Below are positions 45,513 through 53,749 of a stretch of 64,000 nt of DNA, one piece after another. Source of the DNA: Verrucomicrobiota bacterium. Lineage in GTDB: Bacteria > Verrucomicrobiota > Kiritimatiellia > CAIQIC01. Every line of letters begins with the position of its first letter. The first letter of the stretch is position 1. The notes under the pieces were generated by a model. That model worked only from the letters and a program-made list of their open reading frames with translations, ran no database searches and was not told the origin of the DNA. A program made the translations under genes and the position numbers. Location: positions 124,001 through 188,000 of the forward strand of contig SCQF01000023.1 in assembly GCA_004321905.1 (NCBI GenBank), given 5' to 3'.

Positions 45513-46625
45513 ATGCTATATCGCCTGCATATTTTGACCGGCCCGCTGTTGGGCCAGCAGATCACGGTGGAACCCGCACCGATGACCGCAGGACAGGCCG
45601 CAGATTGCAACATTCTCATCCCCGATCCCGAGCTGGCGCAACATCACGCCATCTTTGAACACCGCGATGACGGCCTGTTCGTGCGCGATCTGGGCGCGAT
45701 GGGGCGTGTGCTCGTCAACCGTCGCGAAACGCACTCGGCCAAACTCAAACACGGCGACACGGTGGAGTTGGGCCGCACACGGCTTTTAGTGCAAGCCGTG
45801 GTACAAGCTGAACAGCCCGCGTATTCCGGCAGGAGTCACCCACGCCACACGCGCCGCCTGCTCCTGCTCTTGCTGCTGCTTGTGGTCAGCGTCATGGCGT
45901 TTTGGTTGATACGCCCAGCCCCGCCACCATCAACGACAAAAATGGCGCGCCCACCAGCGCTACGGATGCCGAAACCCATGCCATTGCTGACGACCAATCT
46001 GCTGTTACCCGCACTTGATCACCCGTCGCCATCGGCCGAAGACCTGCGCCGTATGCACGAAGAAATTGCCGCGGTACGCGAAGCCATCAAGCTGCTCGCC
46101 GCCCGCACCCAGGCACCACCAAGGACAGCGAGCGCGCCGCTATCGGCTGTCGTAATCATCACCAACCACCCTGCCGCGCCACGCCAAGCACCACCACAAC
46201 ACGAACCAATCGCGGCACATCCGGTGATGCGGATCGTAGCGGTGGAGCAACAGCGGCTCCCGGACCGCGCCGAGTTCGACGACATGCGTCTGCTGCATAT
46301 TTCCCTTGTACCTGTGAGCAGCAATGCGCCGCCACCAGCCACGGTGACCGTGAAAACGGAATTTTTTGACGAAGACGACTACACCGGACGCATCGCACCC
46401 ACTGAAGCGTTGTGCCCACGCGGCGTCATACATCCCGAAGCGTGGCAGGGCACGACGCCAGTAACCTTGACCGTCAGCTACACCGTACCCGCCGGCTTGC
46501 GCGACCGCCAACTGCTCGGCGGACACAAATTTCATTACCGCGGCTACCGCGTCCGCCTCTATGTCGGCGCGCAACTCCAAGCCGTGGAAGTCCATCCCCG
46601 ATCGCTACTGGAAGGAACCCCCTGA
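45513..46625 (+). CDS. FHA-domain membrane protein
   Basis: Residues 1-90 form a forkhead-associated domain that binds phosphothreonine peptides (CNILIPDPELAQHHAIFE, VNRRETHSAKLKHGD). A transmembrane helix follows (about 113-130), then a Pro-rich linker and a C-terminal region with beta-strand-like repeats (VTVKTEFFDEDDY, HKFHYRGYRVRLYVG). It probably senses kinase signalling in the cytoplasm and extends to the periplasm. The last codon overlaps the following GT2 start by one base. Confidence 0.78.
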   Translation: MLYRLHILTGPLLGQQITVEPAPMTAGQAADCNILIPDPELAQHHAIFEHRDDGLFVRDLGAMGRVLVNRRETHSAKLKHGDTVELGRTRLLVQAVVQAEQPAYSGRSHPRHTRRLLLLLLLLVVSVMAFWLIRPAPPPSTTKMARPPALRMPKPMPLLTTNLLLPALDHPSPSAEDLRRMHEEIAAVREAIKLLAARTQAPPRTASAPLSAVVIITNHPAAPRQAPPQHEPIAAHPVMRIVAVEQQRLPDRAEFDDMRLLHISLVPVSSNAPPPATVTVKTEFFDEDDYTGRIAPTEALCPRGVIHPEAWQGTTPVTLTVSYTVPAGLRDRQLLGGHKFHYRGYRVRLYVGAQLQAVEVHPRSLLEGTP

Positions 46626-47410
46626 TGCGCGAGAAAATTTCGGCCTGTGTGATCGCTTTCAACGAAGAGCGTAAAATCCGGCGCTGCCTCCAAAGCCTGA
46701 CGTGGTGCGACGAAATCGTCGTCGTAGATAGCTTCAGCACCGACCGCACGGTCGAGGTATGTCGCGAGTTCACCGACCGGGTCTACCAACACGAATGGCT
46801 CGGCTACGTGGGCCAACGCAACACCGTCCGCGAAATGGCGCGTTTCCCGTGGATTCTCTTCCTCGACTCCGACGAAGAAGTCTCGCCCGGCCTGCGCGAA
46901 GAAATCCTCGGCCACTTCGCGCGCGGCCCCGGCGAAACCGTCGGCTATGAATTCCCGCGGCAAGTTTATTATCTTGGCCGCTGGATCCGGCACGGCGAGT
47001 GGTATCCCGACCTCAAACTGCGCCTCTTCCGCAAAGATTGCGGCCGCACGGAAGGTCAGGAGCCGCACGACAAGGTTGTCGTCAACGGCCCCGTCAAGCG
47101 CCTCCGCAACGCCATCTGGCACTACACCTATGACGACCTGCGCGACCACTTCGAAACACTCAACCGTTTCTCCAGCATCACGGCCCAGCAAAAATTTGTG
47201 CAAGGCGGCCGTTTCCGCTGGCGCGATTTGTTGCTGCGTCCACCGCTGCGCTTTCTGCGCGGTTATTTTCTACGCGCGGGGTTCCTCGACGGCACGCATG
47301 GCTTCATCATCGCGCTCGCCAGCGCCTACGGTGCTTATATGAAATACGCCAAGCTTTGGGAACTCACCTTGCGCGAACAGAAACCGTTCAAAGATTTGCC
47401 GGAAGATTGA
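46625..47410 (+). CDS. Glycosyltransferase family 2 (WaaE/KdtX-like)
   Basis: The 261-residue GT2 has SACVIAFNEERKIRRCL, VVDSFSTDRT, LFLDSDEEV (DxD) and QEPHDKVV, the pattern of the lipopolysaccharide-core WaaE/KdtX group. The C-terminus has membrane-associated helices (FLRGYFLRAGFLDG). The ATG overlaps the FHA stop (TGATG). It may add a core or O-antigen sugar together with the upstream flippase. The acceptor is not known. Confidence 0.82.
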   Translation: MREKISACVIAFNEERKIRRCLQSLTWCDEIVVVDSFSTDRTVEVCREFTDRVYQHEWLGYVGQRNTVREMARFPWILFLDSDEEVSPGLREEILGHFARGPGETVGYEFPRQVYYLGRWIRHGEWYPDLKLRLFRKDCGRTEGQEPHDKVVVNGPVKRLRNAIWHYTYDDLRDHFETLNRFSSITAQQKFVQGGRFRWRDLLLRPPLRFLRGYFLRAGFLDGTHGFIIALASAYGAYMKYAKLWELTLREQKPFKDLPED

Positions 47411-47796
47411 TGGCCGTGAGCCGGCGGGCCAGTTCAACCGCAAAGTGCGGGCCTACCTTTCCATTGGCGAGGCCGGAGACTATCGCGGCTACTGGGAAAA
47501 GGAGTGGAGCGCCCAACCGCCAACATGGCTCGGGGCCGAAAATCCCGACTGGAAAGGGAACTTCAAGGTGCGCTACTGGCAACCGGCTCCAAAAGCGCGA
47601 CCACATCACCGAATCGCTCGGCCACCTCGCCCGCTTCAAGCCTGACCACAAGCCAATACTGCTGATCGAGTACGGCACGAAGCCTGCCATCGTCGAACAC
47701 TCCATCGCCGGAGCCAAAGAAAATGGCTTCGTGCTGCTGGTGACCGACCGCAATCTGAAAACCTTCGGCCGCTGCGAAAACTTTTCTGAACCTTAA
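47411..47796 (+). pseudogene. GH114/TM1410-like endo-polygalactosaminidase, decayed
   Basis: Two pieces of one protein survive. The first (frame at 47412-47578) reads RAYLSIGEAGDYRGYW and WLGAENPDWKGNFKVRYW, typical of the MJ1477/TM1410 (GH114-like) barrel. The second, in another frame from about 47592, reads HKPILLIEYGTKP and GAKENGFVLLVTDRNLK, the family C-terminus. The barrel centre with its catalytic aspartates is deleted, and no N-terminus with start codon exists because the sequence abuts the GT2 stop. Confidence 0.8.
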
Positions 47797-48250
47797 AAGT
47801 TTTGACGTTGATGAGCGCAGATTTGGACTGCGGCGGGTCCCTGGCTTTGTGGGCGGGGCTTTCCAGCCCCGCCCACCACGGACAGACTTTTGCTTGGTCG
47901 TATCATTCTGTAACCGGGATCGCCGATCCCGGCTACAGCCAAACAAAGCGGCAGCAGCCGAGCCAAAGGCGAGACGGGCGCAGCCAGCTGCCGCAACTCC
48001 AAATGAATCATACCTACTTCGGCTGGGGAGCGCATGCGCCCTCGCATGCGGCGTGTGGCGACCCGCCACACGCTCCGGCGAATGATTCCCCGGCGCAGAC
48101 CGCGAGGGCGCGGTCTGCCACACGCGGGGCGCGTGTGCTCCCCAAACCCTATTCCGCCCCACCTTTCAACCATTGGAAAAAGAAAGCGGCAGGTAGGGCG
48201 GCCACGCCGTGGCCGCCGTCTGCAGATGGGGACCGGATTGGGGAACGCAG
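47797..48250. repeat. Cluster of REP-like palindromic elements (non-coding)
   Basis: This non-coding stretch holds several inverted repeats: GTGGGCGGGGCT-TTCC-AGCCCCGCCCAC (47849-47876), TGTAACCGGGATC-GCC-GATCCCGGCTACA (47909-47937) and a composite with GGGGAGC ends (48025-48143). The composite contains hairpins at 48051-48073 and 48095-48118. A degenerate palindrome (48164-48178) and GGCGGCCACG-C-CGTGGCCGCC (48197-48217) follow. No gene is supported here. Confidence 0.85.
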
Positions 48251-48349
48251 ATGAAGATTGGCATTCCATGGTCTGTTTTTTCCATAGGCATTGTGCTTAC
48301 AGGAGTTGGACTTGCGATGAAAAAACGGAAAACACAACAACCGTCCTAA
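48251..48349 (+). CDS. Possible 32-residue single-pass membrane peptide
   Basis: An ATG-TAA frame encodes MKIGIPWSVFSIGIVLTGVGLA, written here as MKIGIPWSVF and SIGIVLTGVGLA, followed by a basic tail (MKKRKTQQPS). One transmembrane helix plus positive C-terminus is typical of small membrane proteins. GGGGAAC upstream is a weak ribosome-binding site. No homologue is recognised. Confidence 0.4.
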   Translation: MKIGIPWSVFSIGIVLTGVGLAMKKRKTQQPS

Positions 48350-48424
48350 TCTTGTTTGGCGTTCACTTCGCAATCACACCAAGGGGGAACCAAGGCGCTG
48401 ACTCCCTAACTAGAACTTAGAAAA

Positions 48425-50632
48425 TTAAACCGTGGCAGGGGCCGGGGCGCGGTCGTGGACGCGGAGGATTCCGTACTGCGTGGTGCGCTGGGCCGGCGTG
48501 AAGCCGGTTTGCGCGATCAGCGCGACGACTTGATCGGCGGCGACGTTATAGCTGACGCCGGTGGCGCGCACGACCTTCTCCTCCATCAGCACGCCGCCAA
48601 AATCATCCGCGCCGCAGACGAGCGCCAGTTGCGCCAGTTCCGGGCCTTCGGTGACCCACCCCGCCTGCAAGTGCGGCACGTTGTCCAAGACCAGTCGCGC
48701 CAGCGCCACTATGCGTAGATAGTCCACACCGCTGGCCGCGCGCAGTTTGAGCTGCGTATGGTTGGGCTGGAAGCTCCACGGGATGAACGCGGTGAAGCCG
48801 CCGTAGCGATCTTGCACGTCGCGGACGCGCGCCAGATGCTCGACGCGCTGCGCGGTGGTTTCGCCCAAGCCATAGACCATGGTCGCCGTGGTCTTCATGC
48901 CCATACGCTGGGCGGTCTCCATGACCTCGAACCACTGATCGGCGGTCAGTTTGCGCGGGCTGATCCGCTGGCGTACGGCGTCCACCAGAATTTCTGCGCC
49001 GCCGCCGGGCAGCGAATCGAGGCCCGCCGCACGCAAGCGTTCGAGCACGGTCTGAACGGGCAGCTTTTCCTGACGGGCGAAGAAGTTGATTTCCGTCGGC
49101 GAGAGCGAGTGCAGGCAGAGGTTCGGCAAGCGCGCACGAATCGCGGCCAGCAGGCGCTCATAAAACGCGAGGTCGAATTCAGGATTCAATCCACCTTGCA
49201 GCAGAATTTGCGTCGCACCCTGCGCGGCGGACTCGACCGCCGTCGCGACGAGTTCCTCAATCGTATAGCTGAACGCCTTGGGCGATTTCGCGCTGGAATA
49301 GAACGCGCAAAACTTGCAGCCGGTTTCGCAAATGTTGGTGGTGGAGATATTGCGATCCATGACGAACGTCGCGAGACGACCCGGCACCTGTTGCAAGCGG
49401 CGCTGATGCGCGAGATCGGCCAGTTGCTGCCAGTCGGCCTCGTCGTGCAACGCCACGGCTTCCTCGGCGGAAAGCCGCTGGCCGTCTTTGGCCTTTTGCA
49501 ACGCGACCTCCAACTTGCCGGAGGCTGTCACGCGGCGCGGCGCGGGCACGGCAACAGCGCGATGCTTGGGCGCGGCGGCGGGTTCTTGATAGAGGCTGTT
49601 GACCAAACGCGGCGTCAGACCCAAATCGCTGATGAAGTTTTCGACTTCTTCCACCGAAGTGAACCGCTGGCATTCCGCTGCGCCGGCGGCACGCGCGATG
49701 CGTTCATCCAAACTCGTCCCGCCGATGTCATCCACGCCGCCGAAGAGCAGCGCCTGAATCAGCTTGCGATCCATATAATTGACCAGCACGCGGACGTGCG
49801 GGAAGTTGTCGAGGAACAGCCGCGCCACCGCCACAACGCGCGCAATCGGATAGCCGCCGACGCCGCGCGTGACCTTCAGCTTCGTGCCCTTGGTTTGGAA
49901 CGGCAACGCGATGAACGCTTGGAAGCCGCCGCTCCGGTCTTGCTGGTCGCGCAAACGTGTCAGGTGATCCACGATGTCTTCGAGCGACTCGATATGTCCG
50001 AACAGCATCGTCGCATTGCTGCCGATGCCGAGCGCGTGCGCTTGCTCGTGTACCGCGAGCCACTCCGCGGCGTTGCACTTTTTCGGGCAAATACGCTTAC
50101 GCACCGCCGGCGCAAAAATTTCCGCGCCACCGCCGGGGACGGCTTCGAGGCCCGCCGCCTGTAAGCGCCGCAGCGTGGCTTCCAAGCCCAAGCCTGACCG
50201 CTGGGCCAGATCGTGAATTTCCACGGCGGTCAGCCCCTGTACCAGCGTCGTCGGCAAAATTTCCTTGGCCAGCTTGAACAGCGCTTCGTGATAGGCCAAG
50301 TCCATGTCGTCCCACAGCCCGCCGACGATGTGCAGATCGGTCAATCCTTCGTTTCTAACCTTGGAAAGTTGCTCGCGTATTTTTTCCAAGCTTTGGATGT
50401 AGGCGTCGGGCGCAGCGCCGTCGCGCCAGAAGGCGCAAAGCGCGCAGCGCACTTTGCAGAGATTGGTCGGATTGATGTTCAGGCTGTGCGTGAAATAGGT
50501 CACGTCGCCGTGCAATTGGCGGCGCACCGCATCGGCCCGGCCCATCAACTCCGCGGTGTCGCCCTCGCGCAGCATCTGCAACGCCTCGGCGGGTGAAATT
50601 CGTGGGGCGGTGTTTTGAAGTTTGGCAATCAT
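48425..50632 (-). CDS. mqnE-mqnC: Fused aminofutalosine synthase MqnE and cyclic dehypoxanthinyl futalosine synthase MqnC
   Basis: Two radical-SAM enzymes of the futalosine menaquinone pathway are joined in one 735-residue chain. The N-terminal half has a Cx3Cx2C cluster (CKVRCALC) and MqnE features (ADAVRRQLHG, HIVGGLW). The C-terminal half has its own cluster (CETGCKFC) with MqnC features (LLQGGLNPEF, GETTAQRVEHL). An Ala/Pro linker near residue 365 joins them. The start overlaps the mqnA stop by 4 nt. A palindrome pair is read in frame as IQSLEKIREQLSKVRNEG. Confidence 0.9.
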   Translation of the reverse strand: MIAKLQNTAPRISPAEALQMLREGDTAELMGRADAVRRQLHGDVTYFTHSLNINPTNLCKVRCALCAFWRDGAAPDAYIQSLEKIREQLSKVRNEGLTDLHIVGGLWDDMDLAYHEALFKLAKEILPTTLVQGLTAVEIHDLAQRSGLGLEATLRRLQAAGLEAVPGGGAEIFAPAVRKRICPKKCNAAEWLAVHEQAHALGIGSNATMLFGHIESLEDIVDHLTRLRDQQDRSGGFQAFIALPFQTKGTKLKVTRGVGGYPIARVVAVARLFLDNFPHVRVLVNYMDRKLIQALLFGGVDDIGGTSLDERIARAAGAAECQRFTSVEEVENFISDLGLTPRLVNSLYQEPAAAPKHRAVAVPAPRRVTASGKLEVALQKAKDGQRLSAEEAVALHDEADWQQLADLAHQRRLQQVPGRLATFVMDRNISTTNICETGCKFCAFYSSAKSPKAFSYTIEELVATAVESAAQGATQILLQGGLNPEFDLAFYERLLAAIRARLPNLCLHSLSPTEINFFARQEKLPVQTVLERLRAAGLDSLPGGGAEILVDAVRQRISPRKLTADQWFEVMETAQRMGMKTTATMVYGLGETTAQRVEHLARVRDVQDRYGGFTAFIPWSFQPNHTQLKLRAASGVDYLRIVALARLVLDNVPHLQAGWVTEGPELAQLALVCGADDFGGVLMEEKVVRATGVSYNVAADQVVALIAQTGFTPAQRTTQYGILRVHDRAPAPATV
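50352..50398. repeat. Paired palindromes inside mqnE-mqnC
   Basis: Two slightly decayed copies (TTTCTAACCTTGGAA, TTCCAAGCTTTGGAT) start 32 bp apart in the MqnE half and keep the frame. Confidence 0.75.
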
Positions 50633-51417
50633 AAGAGCACACCTCGTTCCGCCGGCATAGCGGCGGATTCTTGGATCAATTGCTGGAAAAGTTTCAGCGC
50701 CTGCTGTTCCTGCGCGCCCACGTCGTAGTGGACGCAATCCCGGAAATATTCCTGACACAGCGCTTCGCTCAAACCGAGTTTGGCCGCTTGCAAACGTGCC
50801 AATTCAGGCAAAGCGGCCATACCGGCTTGATGGGCGGCGCGGGCAATGCGCGTAAGATTTTGCGGCTCCGGATGGTCGCGGCGTAAGGCCCACACGGCGA
50901 ACACGAACGGCAAGCCGGTCATCTGATTCCATTGCTCGGCCAGATCGTAATCGCGGTGTGGTGCGGGCGGTGCACACAACGCGCGATCGCCGATGACCAC
51001 GGCGGCATCAGCAGTCGCATGCTCGGCGTGCGGCACCATTTCCACGGCCATTTTCCAATGCTTGGAAAACAGCACACGCGTCAGGGCGTTAGAGGTTTTG
51101 GAGGCGGCATCAAGCGTCACCGTTCGCACCTGCTCCAGTGGGCGTTTGCACTTGAGCAGCACGCTCCGCACTCGGGCTCTGGCGCAAACCCCCAGTCCTT
51201 CGATCATAGTCAGTTCCGGGTGCAGCAGCAGTTCCGCCACTGGGAGCAACGCCACATCCACGCTATGGCTGTGCAACTGCTGCAACATTTGCGACGGATG
51301 ATAATCTTGGACAACGCGCGTCTCTGGGCTGACCGTGGCGAGGAAATGCGCCAGCGGCGCCGAGTTCGCGTAGGGCGCGGCGGCAAAGCAAAATTTATGG
51401 GTGCGACCGGTTTTCAT
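50629..51417 (-). CDS. mqnA: Chorismate dehydratase MqnA
   Basis: MqnA dehydrates chorismate to 3-enolpyruvyl-benzoate, the first futalosine step. The 262-residue periplasmic-binding-like fold shows YANSAPLAHFL, DVALLPVAELLLHPEL and LPFVFAVWALRRDH. A single palindrome is translated as LFSKHWKM (third frame) between the two lobes. It overlaps ubiD and mqnE-mqnC by 4 nt each. Confidence 0.9.
   Translation of the reverse strand: MKTGRTHKFCFAAAPYANSAPLAHFLATVSPETRVVQDYHPSQMLQQLHSHSVDVALLPVAELLLHPELTMIEGLGVCARARVRSVLLKCKRPLEQVRTVTLDAASKTSNALTRVLFSKHWKMAVEMVPHAEHATADAAVVIGDRALCAPPAPHRDYDLAEQWNQMTGLPFVFAVWALRRDHPEPQNLTRIARAAHQAGMAALPELARLQAAKLGLSEALCQEYFRDCVHYDVGAQEQQALKLFQQLIQESAAMPAERGVLL
51054..51068. 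repeat. Single palindrome inside mqnA
   Basis: One perfect TTCCAATGCTTGGAA in coding sequence, read in frame. Confidence 0.82.
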
Positions 51418-53192
51418 GACTTCCCAAATCCATAACGCGACCAGTTGTGTTCCACCATCTGCTCACGCTCGGGGTCAAACGCGACCGGCAGGCGATAGCC
51501 GGTTTTCCATGTGGCATCAATGGCAATCGGGAAATGCAAAACCATGCGATTGCCGACGACCTCGCGGCGCGCGGGATAGAGATCGGCCAACGGATCAAAC
51601 CGCGTGAACCAGCCCCAGAGAATCAGCCGCGGATCGTTCAGCGGCACATCCTTGGAAACCAAAACATGGAATAAATAGGGTTTGGTCGCTGGATGTTCCG
51701 CGAGCGTCAGACGGATCGCCGGACGATCTGCGCCATCGGCAACCTGCGCCACGAGAAACGCCTCACCCACGGCGGCCAAGCCAAGAATTTGCGCATGCAC
51801 CGCACCCGGCGCGGGCGGCGGTGGTGGCGGCGTGGTGCGTAGCGGCGGATGGCCGTCACGCGTCGCCAGCATAATCAAGCGGCTGCCGGAGTTCATTGCC
51901 GGGCCGGTAAAGTCCAAGGTGTCCTGCGCCGTAGGCGCGAGCAGATGCAGACCTTCGGCGGCGTCGAGATTTTCCCACAAGGCGCGGCTGACTTGCCGGA
52001 AATTCCGCACGTCCACGTCGTGATTAACCACCATCAAAATCTTGGTCAACGAAAGCTGGCCCTCGCCCAGCAAGCCGAGTGCGTGCTTGAGCGCCTCGCG
52101 CGGGTAGCGCTCCTTTACCGCCGCGACCGCGAGCGGATGAAAACCGGTTTCGGGATAGGCCCAGACGTTGCTGATCGCCGGGCGAATCAGCTTGAGCAGT
52201 GGCAGCGTCATCTCCTGCAAAGCTTCGCCGATGAAGTAATCCTCCTGCGGCGGTTTGCCAACCACCGTCGCCGGGTAGATCGCGTCCTTGCGCGCCAACA
52301 TCCGTTCGATGCGGAACACCGGGAATTGCGCGCTGTGCGAGTAGTGGCCCAGATGATCGCCAAACGGCCCCTCCTGTCGCATATCGCCGGCAGTCACCGT
52401 GCCTTCGAGCACGAATTCGGCGTTGGCGGGAATACGGTGTCCGCTGCCGGGACGCTGGATAACGTCCAGCGGCCGGCCCATGATCAGCGCCGCGAGCAAC
52501 CGCTCGTCCACGCCTTCCGGCAATGGCGCGATAGCCGCGAGCGTCAACGCCGGCGGGCCGCCGAGAAATACGCTCACGCGCAAGGGCTCGCCACGCTCGC
52601 ACGCCGTCCGAAAATGGAAGCCGCCGCCTTTTTCGATCTGCCAGTGCATCCCGGTACTCGTGGCATCGAAGCGCTGCATCCGGTAAATACCCAAGTTGCC
52701 AACGCCGGTGCGCGGATCAACCGTATGCACCAACGGCAGCGTGAAAAACGCGCCGCCATCCAGTGGCCAACATGTCAAGACCGGCAACTGATCGAGGCGC
52801 GGCGGACTGATGGTCTGTTCCAAAATCGGGCCACGCTGCACATTTCGTAGCCGGGCCTGTGCGATATGCCAGAGTGTGCTGCGTGCCGCCCAGATGTTCG
52901 CCAACGAAGGCGGCATGACCCGATGCGCCAACTGCGCGATTTCTTCGCCGATCTCGCGTGGCGGACGCCCGAACGCCAACTGCACGCGTTCCGGCGTACC
53001 GAACAGATTGCTGACCAGCCGATAGGGGGAGCCTTTGACGTGCTCGAACAAAATCGCGGGCCCGCCTTCGGTCAGTAGCCGATGCTGGATGATCGTGATC
53101 TCCTGATCGGAGTCCACTTCGGCGTTGACGCGGGCCAGCAGCCCGCGCTTTTCCAAGGCTTGGAGAAAGGAACGCAAATCTTGGAAACTCAC
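51414..53192 (-). CDS. ubiD: UbiD-family prenylated-FMN decarboxylase of menaquinone synthesis
   Basis: This enzyme decarboxylates the prenylated naphthoate intermediate (MqnL-type role). It has the UbiD N-terminus (FQDLRSFLQALEKRGLLARV), the PAILFEHVKG and GTPERV segments, EFVLEGTV and EGPFGDHLGHYS (active-site Glu). At 592 residues it is longer than E. coli UbiD (497), with a Pro-rich insert (TTPPPPPPAPG) before the C-terminal domain. A GTG start overlaps the ubiX stop (GTGA). Confidence 0.88.
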   Translation of the reverse strand: MSFQDLRSFLQALEKRGLLARVNAEVDSDQEITIIQHRLLTEGGPAILFEHVKGSPYRLVSNLFGTPERVQLAFGRPPREIGEEIAQLAHRVMPPSLANIWAARSTLWHIAQARLRNVQRGPILEQTISPPRLDQLPVLTCWPLDGGAFFTLPLVHTVDPRTGVGNLGIYRMQRFDATSTGMHWQIEKGGGFHFRTACERGEPLRVSVFLGGPPALTLAAIAPLPEGVDERLLAALIMGRPLDVIQRPGSGHRIPANAEFVLEGTVTAGDMRQEGPFGDHLGHYSHSAQFPVFRIERMLARKDAIYPATVVGKPPQEDYFIGEALQEMTLPLLKLIRPAISNVWAYPETGFHPLAVAAVKERYPREALKHALGLLGEGQLSLTKILMVVNHDVDVRNFRQVSRALWENLDAAEGLHLLAPTAQDTLDFTGPAMNSGSRLIMLATRDGHPPLRTTPPPPPPAPGAVHAQILGLAAVGEAFLVAQVADGADRPAIRLTLAEHPATKPYLFHVLVSKDVPLNDPRLILWGWFTRFDPLADLYPARREVVGNRMVLHFPIAIDATWKTGYRLPVAFDPEREQMVEHNWSRYGFGKS

Positions 53193-53749
53193 GACACGGT
53201 CTCCCAATTCGCGGCGGCGGCGTGGCCGAAAAGCGCGAGCACGCGATCCACATAGCTGTTCAACAAATCCGTCATCGTCACCGTGGCCGGATCGCGGCCC
53301 AACATTTGATAGAACGGCGGCGAGAGCGGCATGACAACGCCGCCGGCAGCGGAAACGGCGGCGGCATTCTGGCAATCAATCAGCGACCACGGCGTCTCGC
53401 GTACGCAAAGCACCAACCGGCGGCGTTCCTTGAGATGACAATGCGCCGCACGTGTAATCAACGAGTCGGAAATACCGTGAGCCACTTTGGCGAGCGTGTT
53501 GGCGGAACAGGGCAGGACAATCATGCCCAACGTCGGGATCGAGCCGGAAGAGATGGGCGCAGCGAGATCGGCGTCGTCAAAAACTTTGTCCGCCATTTGG
53601 GCCAGCCGTGCGAAGTCGCCGCCTTCGCGTGCCACGACGGCCTTACCCCACTCGCTGGCGACCAGCGTGACCGGCCACGGCGACTTCTTCAGCAGAAGTT
53701 CCGCAGCCCAAGCGCCGGTGGCGCCATTGACGGCCAAAATCAAATTCAT
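53189..53749 (-). CDS. ubiX: Flavin prenyltransferase UbiX
   Basis: UbiX makes prenylated FMN, the cofactor of its partner UbiD. The 186-residue flavoprotein shows VNGATGAWAAELL (phosphate loop), GSIPTLGMIVLPCSANTLAKVAHGISD, split as GSIPTLGM and IVLPCSANTLAKVAHG, and LVLCVRETPWSL. These are diagnostic UbiX/Pad1 motifs. It overlaps ubiD and the MqnB-MqnP gene by 4 nt each. Confidence 0.93.
   Translation of the reverse strand: MNLILAVNGATGAWAAELLLKKSPWPVTLVASEWGKAVVAREGGDFARLAQMADKVFDDADLAAPISSGSIPTLGMIVLPCSANTLAKVAHGISDSLITRAAHCHLKERRRLVLCVRETPWSLIDCQNAAAVSAAGGVVMPLSPPFYQMLGRDPATVTMTDLLNSYVDRVLALFGHAAAANWETVS

Noticed and set aside
48758-50164. Plus-strand frame opposite mqnE-mqnC
   Set aside because: Shadow of the radical-SAM fusion.
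53151-53165. Near-palindrome in ubiD treated as an inserted element
   Set aside because: The residues LQALEKRG match what UbiD proteins have there, so this may be chance or convergence rather than insertion.
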